Source: Sitta carolinensis (lineage: Eukaryota > Chordata > Aves > Passeriformes > Sittidae). Taken from it: a DNA stretch of 64,000 nucleotides. A program made the position numbers and the translations under genes. Below are positions 37,201 through 50,908 of the stretch, one piece after another. The notes under the pieces are model-generated. The model saw only the letters and a program-made list of their open reading frames with translations, had not been told where the DNA came from and made no database searches. Location of the stretch: contig JAVUNC010000006.1 of the NCBI GenBank assembly GCA_032173965.1, forward strand, positions 17,209,528 through 17,273,527. Reading direction: 5' to 3'. Every line of letters begins with the position of its first letter. The stretch's first letter is position 1.

Positions 37201-40200
37201 AGTATGTTGTAAAGTAATTTTATGTCAAGTGGACACTTTATCTATTATAATTTACTGTATATGATACATTTGTTGTTCTAAAGCAAGGTAGATATCAGCA
37301 TATATATTACACCTATTTCTTTTTCAAAGAGAGAGTGATTGCATTTTCCTGCAGGTATCATAAATGCCTGCAGCATATGCAGCATTTCTTGTAAATATTT
37401 CCACTTTATTAGAATTTTTTCTCTTGTTCTAGAAACTTCAGCAACTTATTTGCTTGTAAAAACCATGCTGAAGTTCACTTGCATTTAAATTTTCTATTAT
37501 AAATCTGTAAGATAGTGAGGGGGCAGTTTGTATTTTCACTCTCCATTCAGTTTTTATGTTTCTTTGAAGGACAAATGACTTGTCTATGAAAAAGTTTGCT
37601 CCAAACTTTTTACGGTCACTTACATGTGTACACAGAAACCAGCAAAGAATCTGAGTCTTCATGCTTAGTGACAATAGTAAAATTGTTTCACATTAAAGTA
37701 GTCCCTTAAAATGAAATAAAAATCTGTATAGAGCTGTGAATTCACTTAAGCAATCATTTTCTTAAACTCCAGCAAGAGTTAGTATTTTTTTTCTGTTCAG
37801 AAATTATAAGCTTACTAGATGAATATAATAAGATATAAGGTTAGTCATGTTCTAAATAGTCTACAAGGAGAAGCACATCAGAAATGTAGTTACTTGCACG
37901 GTGAGTTGGTCTGTGTGAAGACTGTTATCAGTGGATAATAGTTTTTTAAATGTTATGGAAACACAAGGCAGGAAATTATAAACTAATATGTCAAAACAAG
38001 CTTGAATAAAGGAACGATGACATGGGGAGCAAATGTAAGATTGATGATCTTGTAAAGTGTCCCTATGAACAGCCTTAAAAGAGCTCTATCTCCAAAGAGC
38101 CAGAAATATTTCTGTGCCACACCACATGCATCCCTAAAACTTACAAAAAACAGCTCAGTTGTTTGGTTTACAGATGAAGACAGATTGCTGTGGTGTTTTC
38201 CCGATGCAATGGGCAATCCCTGGATTGTGTGTCCCCATTCCCTCTGGTTGCATACTCCTGCTGTTCTCCTGATGCCAGCTTCAGCACTGCAGAGAGATGT
38301 GGGAGGATGCAGCGTGGGCCTCTTTCAGTGAGCAGAAAGAACTAAACCCAAAACAACCAACATAAACCAGCTAACAAAAACAACAGAAAATGACTAACCC
38401 CAGGCTTTTAGAATTTGGGGAAACAATTTCCAGGTGAGTACCTCAGGTTTAAAGGCTACATGCTCTTTCCTATGGTGCTCCATCTCCAAATGACAGGGTG
38501 CTGTGTGACTCAGGGCTTCAGACCCTGGAAGCCTGAAAATGTATTCTAAGCAAGAAATCTCTGCTTTTTCAGAGGAGTCTTGAAATTTTAAGGCCGACAT
38601 TTTAAAATGAAGCAATGAGAATTTTGGGGCTGTCTCTGAAGAGTTAAGAAAATTTCTCCTCTTTTACAGAAACACTAATCACAAACATTTAAATTTCTCT
38701 CAAGTAACAGCTTTAATGCAAAATGTCTGTCTTCCAGATTCTAATGAAGAAATGTTTTGAATCTCTCAGTAACAGTGATCCTAGGTTTGGTTGTTTTCTT
38801 TAGTTTTATTTCAGCTCTAAATCTGAACAAGAAACAGGCTTGGAACCTTCATTCTTTTTTGTCTCCATGGTCTGGTTTGCAAATAAGGGAATATCGAGGC
38901 CAGTGAACCAGCTCTGAGACATTCTGCCCTCACTATTTACTGATAAGGAAAGAGACTTGACAGGACAAATCTGAAGATGCAATTGTATCAGAACAGTGTT
39001 TCAATGAAATGCTTCTTAGCCTTATGTTTAAGAAAGATTTCATAGCTGTAAGGTACTAGAATTTAAACACACCTGAAGTTCAAAAGTCTCAAACATCTGA
39101 CAATTTCTGTTCCATTTCAAGTGGAAGAAATTTGTGTTGAATGATGTTTCTGCTCTTATAACACACTTAGTAAGAACAGTACATTGAAAATAATGTTTAC
39201 CTAAGCTCCATTTTGTTTATGCCATTTTTGCTGGTTTAATGTTTTAATAGAAAAAAAAAAAAGTTTATATTACTACTGCAGATTTAGTTGCATTTTAAGT
39301 GAGAATTCTAAATTTTAAATGGACAATTGCTTGATTGAGTTCCTAATTTCAAAAACTGCAAGTAGTCCAGTATAACATCTACCCCCTCTAAACTGGTCTT
39401 TCTCAACACATAAACCTAGGGGTCTAGATTATTATGAAGAAATCCCCTTAAGTGGTGGCTGCTTCTAGAGAAGGCTCTTAGCTGATGCATGTTACAGTGC
39501 AACTGTTTTCTGTAATACTTTGCTGGTGCTGTTGCATCACAGGAGGCTTGCTTTTGTGTTGTAGGTTTTCTTGCTCTTGGCTCTCTGTGACAAGAAATTG
39601 CACAAGCAAATCTGCCACTTCTGCCTTTTGCTTCGGTGCTGTGTAGAAGATTCAATTGGGTACACCTTCAAGTGCTATTTCTGTGAACAGCAAAGTGCTT
39701 GATGCCAGTAGCTGGTGCTCCAGAGTACACAGCTGGCATCCCAGGCTTTTGTAAAGCTGGTTTAACTTCTGCCATGCCCAGAAAAGAGTGCTCTTTGTGT
39801 AGCACTCTCAGAAATGTCCACACGTTCAATGCATTTACTTGAAAATTTATTTCTATGCAGATTTCTACTTTGGCAGGGGGTTGCCAAACACTTCTATTTT
39901 AATTGGTTTGCAAGTCCTTTTTGTTCACTGCATTCCATGCCTGAAATGGAACTCCATCTTTGTAGGTGTGGCAATAATTCTAAAACCAAGGTGACTGAGT
40001 CTGGTTAGGCACTTCGTGTTTATTGAAATGAAATTTTGCTTTGTAAAAGCAGTACTCGGACATCTTAAGTGCAAATGGTTTATTTTCTTACCTTGCCTTG
40101 AGGACTTACCAGTTGTGGTCAGAGGTACCTAATTTAACAACTTACTACACCTTGGAAATGTATTCCTGAAAAGGTAGAGAAAAAATTTAACATGATAAAA

Positions 40201-43200
40201 GCTGCACAAGATTATTCCTAAGGATATGTTAATGGGCTCAAAATGAGGACTAGGGCTCAATGTACTAACTGGGAAATAAGAGGTATTAATATTTGATAGA
40301 TACTCCTCTCCACATTAAATTTAAAGAAATGTGCATTAAACATTAAGAAAAATAGAATACTTTTCCTGAAAATAGCATTTTAAAACGTGAAAACTGATTC
40401 AACTGGAGTGTTCTAAATGTTAGCTAGGTTTAGCTAAGTCTTTCTACATGTTCTTCCTGATAGGATTAATATAAAAACAGAGTAATTACCATTCCAGTCA
40501 GACTCTAGTATGAGGAGTGTACAGAGAGATTGTTGCCATGTAATTCCCACTGGCTTCAGTGATGGTATTTGCAATGTGACAGTATTAAGGGACCAAGAAT
40601 TTAATGAGACATATTGGCTGATGTGATCTATGCTATGAACGAGATGAAAATTAATCTGAATCATGTTCATTTAACAGCCATAATTTTAGGCTCTAACTGT
40701 ATGCTTACATAGATCTGGTTGTCATGTTGCAGCATACTAAAGGCTCTAAACTATCCTTAATTGCATGTGAAGAACTGGGGATAGCAGCTATCCCAGAGCA
40801 GGTACTGTTCCCATAGCCCACTGAGGTTTTTAAGAAAGGATATCCTAAAAGAATTTGTGTTTTTCAGAGGCATCAATTACTTTCCTGGATGTGCAAAACC
40901 AGAATTGTAAAAGCAAGCCAAGAGTTTCACATTCTCAGATTTCTGCTGGGGGGAGTGGAGCAGCAACTACTTTCTAAATTCTTTGTTGCACACCATAATT
41001 AGTGTTCAGCTTTTAGAATCATTTGAGAGCATCACAGATTTTTATTTGTTAATAGTTTTCTCATAGTAATTTAGAACACACATATAAATAAGAAATCACA
41101 AAGGATTTCTGATGTATATCCTTTTTGCTTTTTGGTGGCAAAAAGAGCTCAAAAGTAAGTAAATATTTACAGGTAGTCTTATTTTTAGGGTTGTGAAGAA
41201 AAATGAAAAAATGGAATTTGGCTTTAGTATTTTTCAAAATACTCTAACTCAAATTTTTACTAGTCTGCCACAATAAAATGTGAACAATGCAAACAAGTGC
41301 AGGCAATATCATTCAAGGAAGTTTTCTCATGGTCTTAGTCCATTTGGTGAAGATATGGCAGGGTAGATGATTAAGTATTCAGGTTTGCTAACATAGCAGA
41401 TATTCTGGATCTTATATTAAGTTTGTGAAAATGACTCATATTTTGGACTGCAGTGAAGCTAGATCAGTGGCACAGATCCAGTCCTCTCTCCCTATCTATA
41501 TCTTACATTGCTTACTAGTTATATTAAAATTCTAGGGAGTGTTGAGAAATGGTAGTAGTGTTCTCAGTCTAGCTACATATTACCCTGTTGTAGGTATTCA
41601 TTTAGAACAATAACACAAAACTAAGAATGCTTCATGCTGCAACATGCGAGTTAATGTATACACTTTAAAAAAAATTTAGAATTAGCATTTAAAAGTCCAT
41701 GTTTCTTTATGTTTAGCATCCTGTTTGAAGTGGTTCTCTCTTTCTAATTTTTGCCAATGATAATTTTCATTAAGATGCAGGAAGGTTTGAGGTTTTTTGT
41801 TTGAAGTGATAACAATTTACACACTTCTGCCACAGTAGTGAGAGAAAGAAGAATCTGTCCTTCAGTCTGTTCATGGTATAGTTACAAAAAAAGAGAAAAG
41901 TATAAACACTGAATTCCTGAGCTTGCTGTGAGATGGAAGGTCATTAACAGGGCACTTGAGCAGATTGGTATTACAGTCAATTGAGACGCTGAAACATCCT
42001 AAATGGCCTAATGCAGCAACTAAGTGCTTCTTAAATTCCAGAACTTTTACTCGAGCAGAGTATTCATGTCTAAAGTGAATTTCCATTTCCTTTAGTAAAT
42101 GTCTTTTTATATAGTCATAGTTGAAGAGGCAACGTAGTGTAAACACAGCAGTTTGATTCTATCTCTACAGCAGCACTAAACTAATTTGTCAAGTTATAAA
42201 CATGAAATCTGAGTCTCTGCTAAAAATATATTTTCTACATTGAATTAATAGAAATAGCAGGAGTTTGTGTATTAATATATACGTGCACTGTCAATATAGC
42301 CCTGTCAGACTAACCAGCATCCAAACAGGAATGGTTCCATCCTTTGGGAAGTTTTACTGTTATCCAATCAATTCAGCACTATAGAAAGGACAAATTAGAC
42401 TTCACTTAACTTTGTGTAAATTTGTCAGGAAAAAGGAAAATACGTGGTATTTTATTTTGTTTATAGCTGGTCTAGTAATAAATTTTCTTTAGATCTCACT
42501 GTACATTTTTAAGTAAACATTAAGATATTATTTGTAGTTCTGTCTGTGTCATTCAAAAGTTGTTAGAACTTTATTTGAGGGACAGTAGAGAAAGCATCTC
42601 CCCATGTGTAAATTCCTATATGAAAGATGATATCTGCATGATTCTTCATAGTAAATAAGAGAACCTCATGTAGTTTTAATTGTGAAGACTACAGGTGGAA
42701 GAAAAGGGCATCTAATCTAGGAAAATACCCACCAGAAACCAGACTTTTAAGCTGGTTTTTGTGGACAGATCAGACCAAATGCAGCAGCTGCTGAGTGATA
42801 ACAATAGCAAAGTCTGAAGTTTTCAGAATGCTAGCACTCTGTTTGGCAATACTGGATGTACTGGAATGCTTGCATAGGAATCATATTTCCATCAATTAAA
42901 AATACATTCTTTTAAAAGTTTAAACAGTCTGTGAACCAGTATGAAAAAATATCCTAAGGTAAGCCTAGGATGTCTAAAAAATGTAATTTGCTGAGTCTTT
43001 TGGTAGGTATTTTTCAATTGCTAGCTCATTCCTCTAGCCAAGGTTATAATTTTTATAACAGAAGGCAAAAGAGAATACATGGCTATGCCCCAGGTGCCCC
43101 AATTTACTTAATTTCAACACCTTTTGAGACTGGGCTTGCACTAAGGCTGTGATTTGAAGCTGCTGAGAGCGGCATTCCTTTTGCTGACTGTGATTGAAGG

Positions 43201-46200
43201 CTATCTCAGAGGAGGGATAACTATCAAACATCTAGGAAAGAGCAGAAAAGCAGGTCTATCTTTAGTGTCAGTTCTTTGCCTACTTGTGTGAGTCAGAGAG
43301 GTCATTCAGTGTTTCATAAATTACCATTTATATGTGTAATAGATTCCCATGTTGTATTTTGTGCAACCATGCAGATCTTAGTGAATGAGTGCAACTATGA
43401 CCTGTTCCTTTCCTTCAAGTGAATCTTTAACAAGTTTTTCCAAATTTCAACAAGAAGGTTCTAAAACTAGGAGGCTTCCCTTTTGGGTGCTTACCCTCAC
43501 AAAGTTTGCTGCTGTTAATAGACTTCACAAGGATGGCTTAAACAGTTTGAGAGATGAAAGGCTCTCGTGCTTTAAGGACCAAAGCACAAATCCAGTGATG
43601 CACTCAGGTGTGTTAAGGCCATTCACAGGCATACCTAGAGGTAGTGTTGTCAGTCAGACCCTGCCCAAATGTACTGCTCTTATCTGAGGCCATATGTTGC
43701 ACTAATTCTATGTAAAGGCTAAGACAAGGGCAAAATCAGCTGTGGTTAATAGCTTTCCCTTTTTGCCTTTCTGTTCAATAGTGCATCTTCACTTGGGAAA
43801 GGCAGGGAAAAAGAGCAAGGAGGAATATCTCTCTATAAAGTAAATCAATGGAAGGAAAACAAAGAACATTTTGAAATGGTGAAATTTGTAAAAAAGGTCT
43901 CCAAGGAAGAATAAACAGAAATCTGAATGTATACAAAACTCTGTTCTACAACTTTAGAATACTTGAAGCTCCTTCATATTTTGAAACAGAAAAATAAGCT
44001 CAATTGCTTTTCCATATATTTTAACCATGAAATCAATTCATTTTATATAGGGTCTTACTTTGATTTCTAATTTTTTTTTGTTCCTGGATAGGTAATTTTA
44101 ACTACTTATCTTAATTATCTGAATGCGAGCACATTTTCCAACTGGTAAGACCAAAATCAAATTTCAGTTAACTTTGTCTTTTCTTTAATAGCTTGGTATT
44201 CTGAAGTATTGGCTTCCAAAGACTCTTTTCTAGCTTTCAGTTTTGCACTCTTATCAGTATGTGTGGGTACTACAAATTATGATCTCAGTTTCTCAGAATA
44301 ACATATTAACCTTCATTTTTAACTTTCCAGAGCAGTGTTTCCCTTTTCTGGGAAGCCACAGACAGATTCTTCATATGGACAACGAGACTGATGTGCACAG
44401 GATTTATGGCTCAAAAATGGATCAGTCATGTCTCTACATCAGAGGAATATCAGATATACAATGTCTTCGAAACAAGATAAAGAGGTCCCTTACTCTGTTT
44501 TTTGAACACCTTAAAATTTGACCAGAGATGGTTGTACCCATGGCAGGAAGTGTAAAGCTGGAATTACGAAAGCAAAATACAAAAAAGCAAGTGTGTGGTA
44601 AATGAGATTTGAAAACCATACGTTCAGACTCAGACTCAGGGTTTGTTTTCCTGAGTTTTTTCTTGTATTTTTAATTTTTTTCGTCATTTAGCCTCTTGTA
44701 TAGGATTGATTTAATAGACACAAGTAAAATCCTACCTAAAGTGTTTGTGGTTGTATCTGTGTAAGATTGGTGGTCTCTCCAAAAAAACAGACACAATTAA
44801 AAAATTTTATATATTTTTGGCTGTTCACTCAATGCTGAGGGAGAAAAGACAGATATCCAGAGTAGGCAATGTTCTATGTCACAACAGGAAATACTCTCTA
44901 TTATATTTATTTTGTCTCTAACAGTGGGAAGAAGTGTGTGGAGAAAGAGGAGTTTTTTGTAAGACACCTCTCAAATCAGCATCCTCAAGTCTGAGGTTAG
45001 TACTGTCATTTGCTGTGTACCAGAATTTTGCAGTTTGTACATCCTGAGTCTAAACTTATGTTAGTCTCAAATCACCTAGGTTTGTTGGCATATTATGGCA
45101 CAAAATTAATTTCTCAGAGGATCACATTTCTGCTATCATGTAGCATTCTGCTTATTTGTTGATCTTTTTAACTTTCCGGTCCCTGCATTTCTTCCTCTAC
45201 GTGGTTTTATTGCTGCCTATAATAGCTGTAATAACACTGTTTATTGCTAATAGTTTGTTATCTTCAGTAACAGATGATATGCCTTGAAGAAACATTATGT
45301 TCATCCAGTAGTTTCTCTCATGTCTTTTACTTTGTATCTCTTACATCTTTTACTAGACCTATATTTTAAACCAGCAGATACGCTACACAACTTTACTTGA
45401 AATTTGATTTGGATAAGCACTTCAGGAGTTTAAAAAAATGTTTAATAAATAGATAAAAAATATAAATAATTAATAAAATCTTGAATATGTCTGCATGTCA
45501 GTAGAAGTATTCCCATTATCCTTAAAATACGGTTTCTGAACCACTAATAAGCTGTCATATGACAAGAAAATAGTCAGAAAAAAAGCTGGTGAATAAACAT
45601 TCAAGATGAATTATAGGAAAACATTTTAAAAGATTATTAAATGTCTTAACTATGTCCTCTTACAGTTATTTTTACAAGGCAAGTAATTTCTGGATTTCTA
45701 GTTCTGCACAGGGGGTGGGGGTGGTGAAGAGCAGACTTTAGTTCATCTGACAACAGCAGTATTTTCAAACCCTAATAGGAAAATAAAAAAACCTTCTCAA
45801 ATTACATTAAATCTTATCCCTTGGATGTCCTTTTATGAAACATGGTCAAAAAAAGTACAAAATAGAAAGACCAGCCTGCTTTTTGGCCAGGTATGAGGAA
45901 TTGAAAATGTTTACTTCCAAAGTCCATGTGTTACACTTATTACCAATTTTAAAAAATAAAAGGGAGACATTTCCCAGTATTATTTAAAAGCAATGTATTT
46001 TCTTCAAACTTAACTAGTTAATTTTCAGTAACTTGCTTATTATTGCTTGTATGCAGCACAGATGACTCAAAAGGGTGCTTAATTTTTATATGATGAACGT
46101 TTTACTACAGTGTCTTTCTATAAGGAGAGATGAGAAACAGCTGTGGAAGGTGAGGAGAGCCTTTTCCTGGAGACTATTATCAGGAAACAAGTGGTTGTAC

Positions 46201-46391
46201 AATGTTTTAGGGATACTCTGGTTTATTTTTCAACAAAAACTTTGCTTTTGTTTTGCAGAGGGAAAGAGAGAAAGAATCTGAGGATTCACCTGTGACTACA
46301 TCATTACTACAAAGCAAATGGACCTTTTTCTGCTGGATGGTAAACTTATGTTGGGAGCAGTCATAGCCAGCAAGAAAAGTCTTGAGATCAA
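34201..46391. other. 12-kb AT-rich stretch, no gene established
   Basis: No mobile element or RNA gene recognised. A few open frames look slightly less random than the rest: 41871-42146 minus (91 codons) and 43385-43687 plus (100 codons). A segment at 44331 follows a good plus-strand acceptor (TTTTTAACTTTCCAG). None has a matching splice partner or a recognisable product, so none is called. A mildly GC-richer patch at about 39.4-39.9 kb carries several overlapping short frames on the minus strand. Confidence 0.4.
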
Positions 46392-46646
46392 CTCTCATTT
46401 CTCTTCTCTTCTCTTCCTCTTCTCTTCCCCTTCTCTTCCTCTTCTCTTCCCCTTCTCTTCTACATCGCTTCCCCATCGCTTCCTCATCTCTTCCTCTTCT
46501 CTTCCTCTTCTCTTCCTCATCTCTTCCTCATCTCTTCTCTTCCTCATCTCATCTCATCTCATCTCTCTCATCTCATCTCATCTCATCTCATCTCATCTCA
46601 TCTCATCTCATCTCATCTCATCTCATCTCATCTCATCTCTCTCTGC
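46392..46646. repeat. pentanucleotide array: (CTTCT/CTTCC)n then (CTCAT)n
   Basis: About 255 bases of pyrimidine-rich period-5 repeat in two blocks. From about 46399 to 46542 the units are CTTCT and CTTCC with scattered CATCG and CTCAT variants. From about 46543 to 46640 the array is nearly pure CTCAT, with one CTCTCT interruption near 46565. The clean second block is probably the younger, more mutable part. All three frames of the repeat lack stops, which explains the long Ser/Leu-rich open frames here; they are not genes. Confidence 0.95.
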
Positions 46647-46811
46647 AGAGTGAAATTAGCACATAGTAACCAATTTTTATCATGGTGTAGGTAAGCTGTA
46701 TTAGATTTAAGTTGCAAAATTTTGCAAGTCCGTTTTTCTTCTCTAACTGACTTTATAATCCTTAAAGCATGGCAGAACAAATGTATGGCTGCCAGCTAAC
46801 TGGACCAGGTT

Positions 46812-46956
46812 AACCAAGCCTACCAGAGTTTAAGAAGTGTTTGAACAACTCTCCAAGACACAGAGCGTGGTTCTTGGGACTCTTCTGTGCAGGGCTAGGG
46901 CTGGATTTGATGATCCTCATGGGTCCCTTCCAACTCAGGGCATTCTATGAGTTTAG
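46812..46956 (+). mobile_element. CR1 LINE 3'-end fragment
   Basis: The segment reads GAGTTTAAGAAGTGTTTGAA, then GGTTCTTGGGACT, then GATTTGATGATCCTCATGGG, then TCCCTTCCAACTCAGGGCAT and TCTATGAGTT. This is the 3' UTR of a CR1 subfamily whose tail includes 'CAACTCAGG'. It is only about 145 bases long and lies 165 bases right of the pentanucleotide array. Confidence 0.85.
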
Positions 46957-47659
46957 TTCATGCTTTGATGAGCAGTTAGTATCTCCTCTTATACAGCCCA
47001 CGGCACAGGGTGCAGTGATTACATTCCAGTTTTACAGTACATCAAAACAGGACTATAATGTTACTTCTCACTTGATATCAGGTAATGCAACAACTTCAAA
47101 AAATACCTTAGTGGTTTCATAGAACCAAAAGACTTGTGAAAACATCAGTAAAACAAAACATACGAGCAATTGTTTAAAATTAAACACCAATCATTTAACA
47201 ATTTTGTTTATTGGTATAGGAGCGAGTATATTCAAAATTAACTATTCCCGATTAATTTTTATATTATAAAATTTTACACTGATCTGAATGAAGTACTACA
47301 AATGTTCCTATTTAATAAAATCTGTGATGAAAAATCTCTCATGAGGGATTTTATAGTAGGTCTCAGTCATTCATTGTCTGATACAGTTACCAAAATTCAA
47401 AGTAAGTTTCAGAATTTGAAAAAACAACAGAATAGTAACATTAGTAAATTTTTTTTCAGGGATGAGGAATTCATAGCCATTAAATTTATCTCTTTAGATC
47501 ATACACAAACACACACACACACTAAAGAACTGGGAAATTTTATTTCCTTGTGGATTAAAATATTATTCATAAAAATATATGAGATACACAATTTTTATGA
47601 GAACTGTGTGGCTTTGAGACAGGAATGAACAATTTAAATCAGCTGGAATAAATTGCTTT
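46957..47659. other. AT-rich spacer with a short (AC)n run
   Basis: No gene recognised. A dinucleotide ACAC run of about 20 bases lies at 47503-47522. The open frame at 47302-47628 is Lys, Phe and Ile rich and matches nothing known. Confidence 0.45.
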
Positions 47660-47975
47660 TATAGACTCTCAGAATGGTGCAGCCTGGGAGGACCACTGGG
47701 GTCCTCTAGTGCAAGGTAGTGCCAGCAGTACCACCTAGAGCTGGTTGCCTGGGACCACAATCCCATGGCCTTTGGATATCTCTAAGGAGGAAGAGCCCAC
47801 AACTTCCTTGAGCAACCTCAGTCCTCCTCAGAGTTAAAAAGTGTTCCCTGATCAGAGACCCTCCCTCAGTTTGTGTACATTGCCTCTTGTTCTGTCACGG
47901 GCCACCGCTGTAAAGAGCCTGGCTCTGTCTGCTTTGCACTTTCCATCCTATTTATAGACATTGAGAAGATCCCAA
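47660..47975 (-). mobile_element. CR1 LINE 3'-end fragment, minus strand
   Basis: Read on the minus strand, the segment gives the C-terminal ORF2 and 3' UTR order of CR1. On the plus strand it appears as CTGGTTGCCTGGGACCACAA, then TTGGATATCTCTAAGGAGGA, then CCTTGAGCAACCTCAG, then TTTGTGTACATTGCCTCTTG, then GGCTCTGTCTGC, and CTATTTATAGACATTGAGAA at its right end. The terminal repeat is worn (ACTCTCAGAATGG at 47665). It is the only CR1 copy in the window in this orientation and lies tail to tail with the fragment ending at 46956. Confidence 0.9.
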
Positions 47976-50844
47976 AAGAAATTAGATAAATTAAGTGGGA
48001 AAAATAATATAGTAATTAAAAAGATAAACTGATACCAATTTCTTGCTGCATTGAAGATGAATTTATAGACTAATGTTTTTATTTTGCTCTGAAACTCTCT
48101 AGAATATTCTATTACTTCTAATACTCTTCAATATCCTCCCATACTTACAAAATGTGGATGACAGTAACAAATCTAGTGTCAACAAAGCAGGTTTTGTGCT
48201 GTATTTCCCAACAGAGCATCATGAAAAGACACAATGTAATTGATGAAGTAGAATGGACATGTATCATAAAACCAGTTTGTCTGTAATCCCTCCTACCTTA
48301 GCACACCTGTAATGAACTGAAGTCATTATACTCAGGCTTTTGTACACTGGTGAGTACCTAGCCTTTCTGAAATCAAGGGTGTCACTTCTGTATTCTTTTA
48401 GCTCTTTTGTTGGACCTTTAAAAAGTGATTTTAATGGCTCTTTGAAGACTAAAAAGGAGTAAAACTGGTAAAAATGTACATTTTAAAATATTTAAATGGG
48501 TCATACACTGAGCAAACTGTTCCTAAGTGAATTATGAATTTAGCAAATTTTCCTTTCTCCCAAGCCCACGTAGATTCTGTCAGGAATATCCATGAATAGA
48601 CTTTAAGTAGTTCATTATTTTTAATTTAATTTCAATACTTGCTAGGGTGTCATGTACATATATCATCAGACTTCTGCAAATTTACAGGCTGCTTAGAATA
48701 TAAATCCTTTCCCATCTCTGAGAGATTAAGACATTTTTTTATTCTTCAAAACTAGTCTGCCTGGGCCCTGTAAAATCGTCATTTCAAGGGTCCATGTGGA
48801 AGAAAACTTCATCTAAAAGTCAAAAACCTTAGTTTGTCTACTTTGACTATTTAAAGCCTATCTTAAATATCTATGGGATATCCTGATAGAGTCAAAAAAT
48901 CTAACTTATTGTCTTGGGCTTTTGCTGAAGAACCCTTCTTGATTAGGCTCTCTCCCTCTTTTTTGTTTCCCTCTATCCATGTCTTTTATTCACTTCAAGG
49001 CCTGTGAAGAATTAATTGGGACTTTTTTTTTTTTTTGTCACTGTGGCACAGATTGTAGCCAAAATCAGTTTTTTGTCCTCTTTTAATGGCTCCCAGCTTC
49101 TTACAAAACAGATACGAGATCCTAATCTTATCCCTTTATCTATTTGCAATTCTGATCAGTAGTTATTTGTTTCATTCCTAGGGTATCATTGGTCCTGTTC
49201 GCACTCCTAAAACATGAATGAAAGAGGAATAAAGGTTAAAAAGCTTTCAGGATGGCTGCAAAAGGCAAGCTCTCACCCACATATAGCTATGCATCAGATT
49301 ATTAAAGAACTTGCTCTCCGTGGGTATTTGTACTCAGATACAAAACCCCTCCTGAATTTTTACTGAGCAATTACTCAGAGCAAAAAATGCCATTAATGTA
49401 AAACTGTGGCTCTTAACTGCAAAACTCATCTAAGTCAGCTGGTGGTCAAAGTAAGGTGGTGAGATCAAAAAAGGGCCTGGAGGTTTACAGGGATTCTCAT
49501 GAAAAAAATTCCCTTTCATGTTATTATTTCTCATAATGATTGTGTATTCTCAAAATATAACAGCTTCTTGAAAAGTAATGTTCTCTCCTTTACCACCTTT
49601 CTTTAAAAACAAAACAAAGAAATGATGGGGAGCAGGGGAAAAAGCCAGTGAGAAGTTGTGAAATCTGTTTTGTGGTGAAGTACATTGTTGGATAAACCCT
49701 GTGCATGTGGTATTGTTATAGTGCCTATTATTTTTTCTGTAGAAACTAGCAGCACTGTATTTACAAAATATATAGTTATGGACTTTGGAACATTTATTTA
49801 CTTGGATGTCCATAATGGATCTGAATAAACTGCTGTGTAAGCACGCATTCAAGCGTTTTAAAAAAATGCATATTATTTACTTCATTGACCATACACAAAA
49901 CCATGATGGAAGCACCATTGTTTAGCCAATACTGTTTTGAGGCCATGCCAGCCTAATAAGTGAATAGGCATTCATAAGTGTTTCTAAAACATATATCATT
50001 TACCTGGTATTAGGAGTGTAGCTTTTCAGAAGTGCTCTAAAGTGTACATTACTAATGTATTTTCCCAATAGTGATTATAGTTGAACACTTGGGATTTTTT
50101 TTTTATCTTTAAGAAAAAGTACCTCTGAAAGTGCCTTGAAAATTTTTAAAGCTTTACTGTGAATGCAAAAATAGGAAATGCTGTATCCAATAAGATGAAT
50201 GTTGTTGTTATTACTATTAAGAGCAATAGTACAGTAGTATTTAGAGGCTGCAGGTGATATTAGGGTCCACTCTGGTATGCACTGTGCAAATATGCAGTTG
50301 CAGTACTTGCAGTTTCTGAGCTGATCCTTACATATGCCATTTAGTTAACTGACTTTGCTAGCATAGAAAGGCTTAGTCTATCTATCTGCTTATATTCACA
50401 ACAGAAAAGATAATAATTCTTAAACATTTTAAAGAATCTGTTTAACACATGCTAGCTTAATCTCTGATGTAGGTTTTCATTATTAATTTTGCAGTAAAAT
50501 ATATAAAGATGAGCATAATTTCTCCTCAAGAAATTAGTCTTACCCTGAAGAAGAAAAATAATTGCAGTATATTCATATTCTGACATACTAAAATAGCTTC
50601 ATATTTACTGAAATTAATTAAGTGTTGATCAGATGGTGGCATTTTCTCATGTTTTCTTATCACTAGAACCTTCAATCTAAATGTTTTTTTACTCTGGCCC
50701 AGTGCAAGCATACTGTAATATTGTTGTTTGGACTTAGAAGTGTCTTCAATAAGTAGTTCTTCAATAAGTGATTCTAGAAATCCCATTGCAGATCTGTTCT
50801 TTTTTTCTAATCACAATTTTTCCTGTTGCATTTCGGCCTTTGCT
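47976..50844. other. AT-rich DNA, no gene established
   Basis: No repeats recognised apart from homopolymers (a 14-base T run at 49023-49036). A minus-strand open frame at 50526-50786 (86 codons) has a fairly protein-like composition. It ends at an AGG|GTAAGA donor-like site and might be a further exon, but its acceptor region lacks pyrimidines and it lies beyond the proposed poly(A) signal. I leave it uncalled. Confidence 0.4.
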
Positions 50845-50850
50845 TTTATT
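50845..50850 (-). terminator. possible poly(A) signal of the minus-strand candidate gene
   Basis: AATAAA on the minus strand, 59 bases downstream of the TAG at 50911-50909 that closes the last candidate exon. The distance is compatible with a very short 3' UTR. Chance occurrence is frequent in this composition. Confidence 0.25.
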
Positions 50851-50908
50851 AGTCACACAAGATAATCTTTTTTCTTTGGCATTGCACCTCAGAATATAAG
50901 AAAAATAT

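Noticed and set aside
39416..39900. Minus-strand overlapping frames near 39.4-39.9 kb that look protein-like
   Set aside because: Two different frames look equally protein-like over the same bases and each has a stop within about 60 codons. That shows composition rather than coding.
41871..42146. Minus-strand frame of 91 codons
   Set aside because: Protein-like middle, but no acceptor with a pyrimidine tract, no donor and no recognisable motif.
44331..44521. Exon-like plus-strand segment after TTTTTAACTTTCCAG
   Set aside because: Good acceptor, but two phases are open for part of it, no donor or partner exon fits, and the product is not recognised.
46207..46666. Long Ser/Leu-rich and Arg/Glu-rich open frames over the pentamer array
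   Set aside because: A period-5 repeat without a stop in any frame produces them automatically; they are repeat translations.
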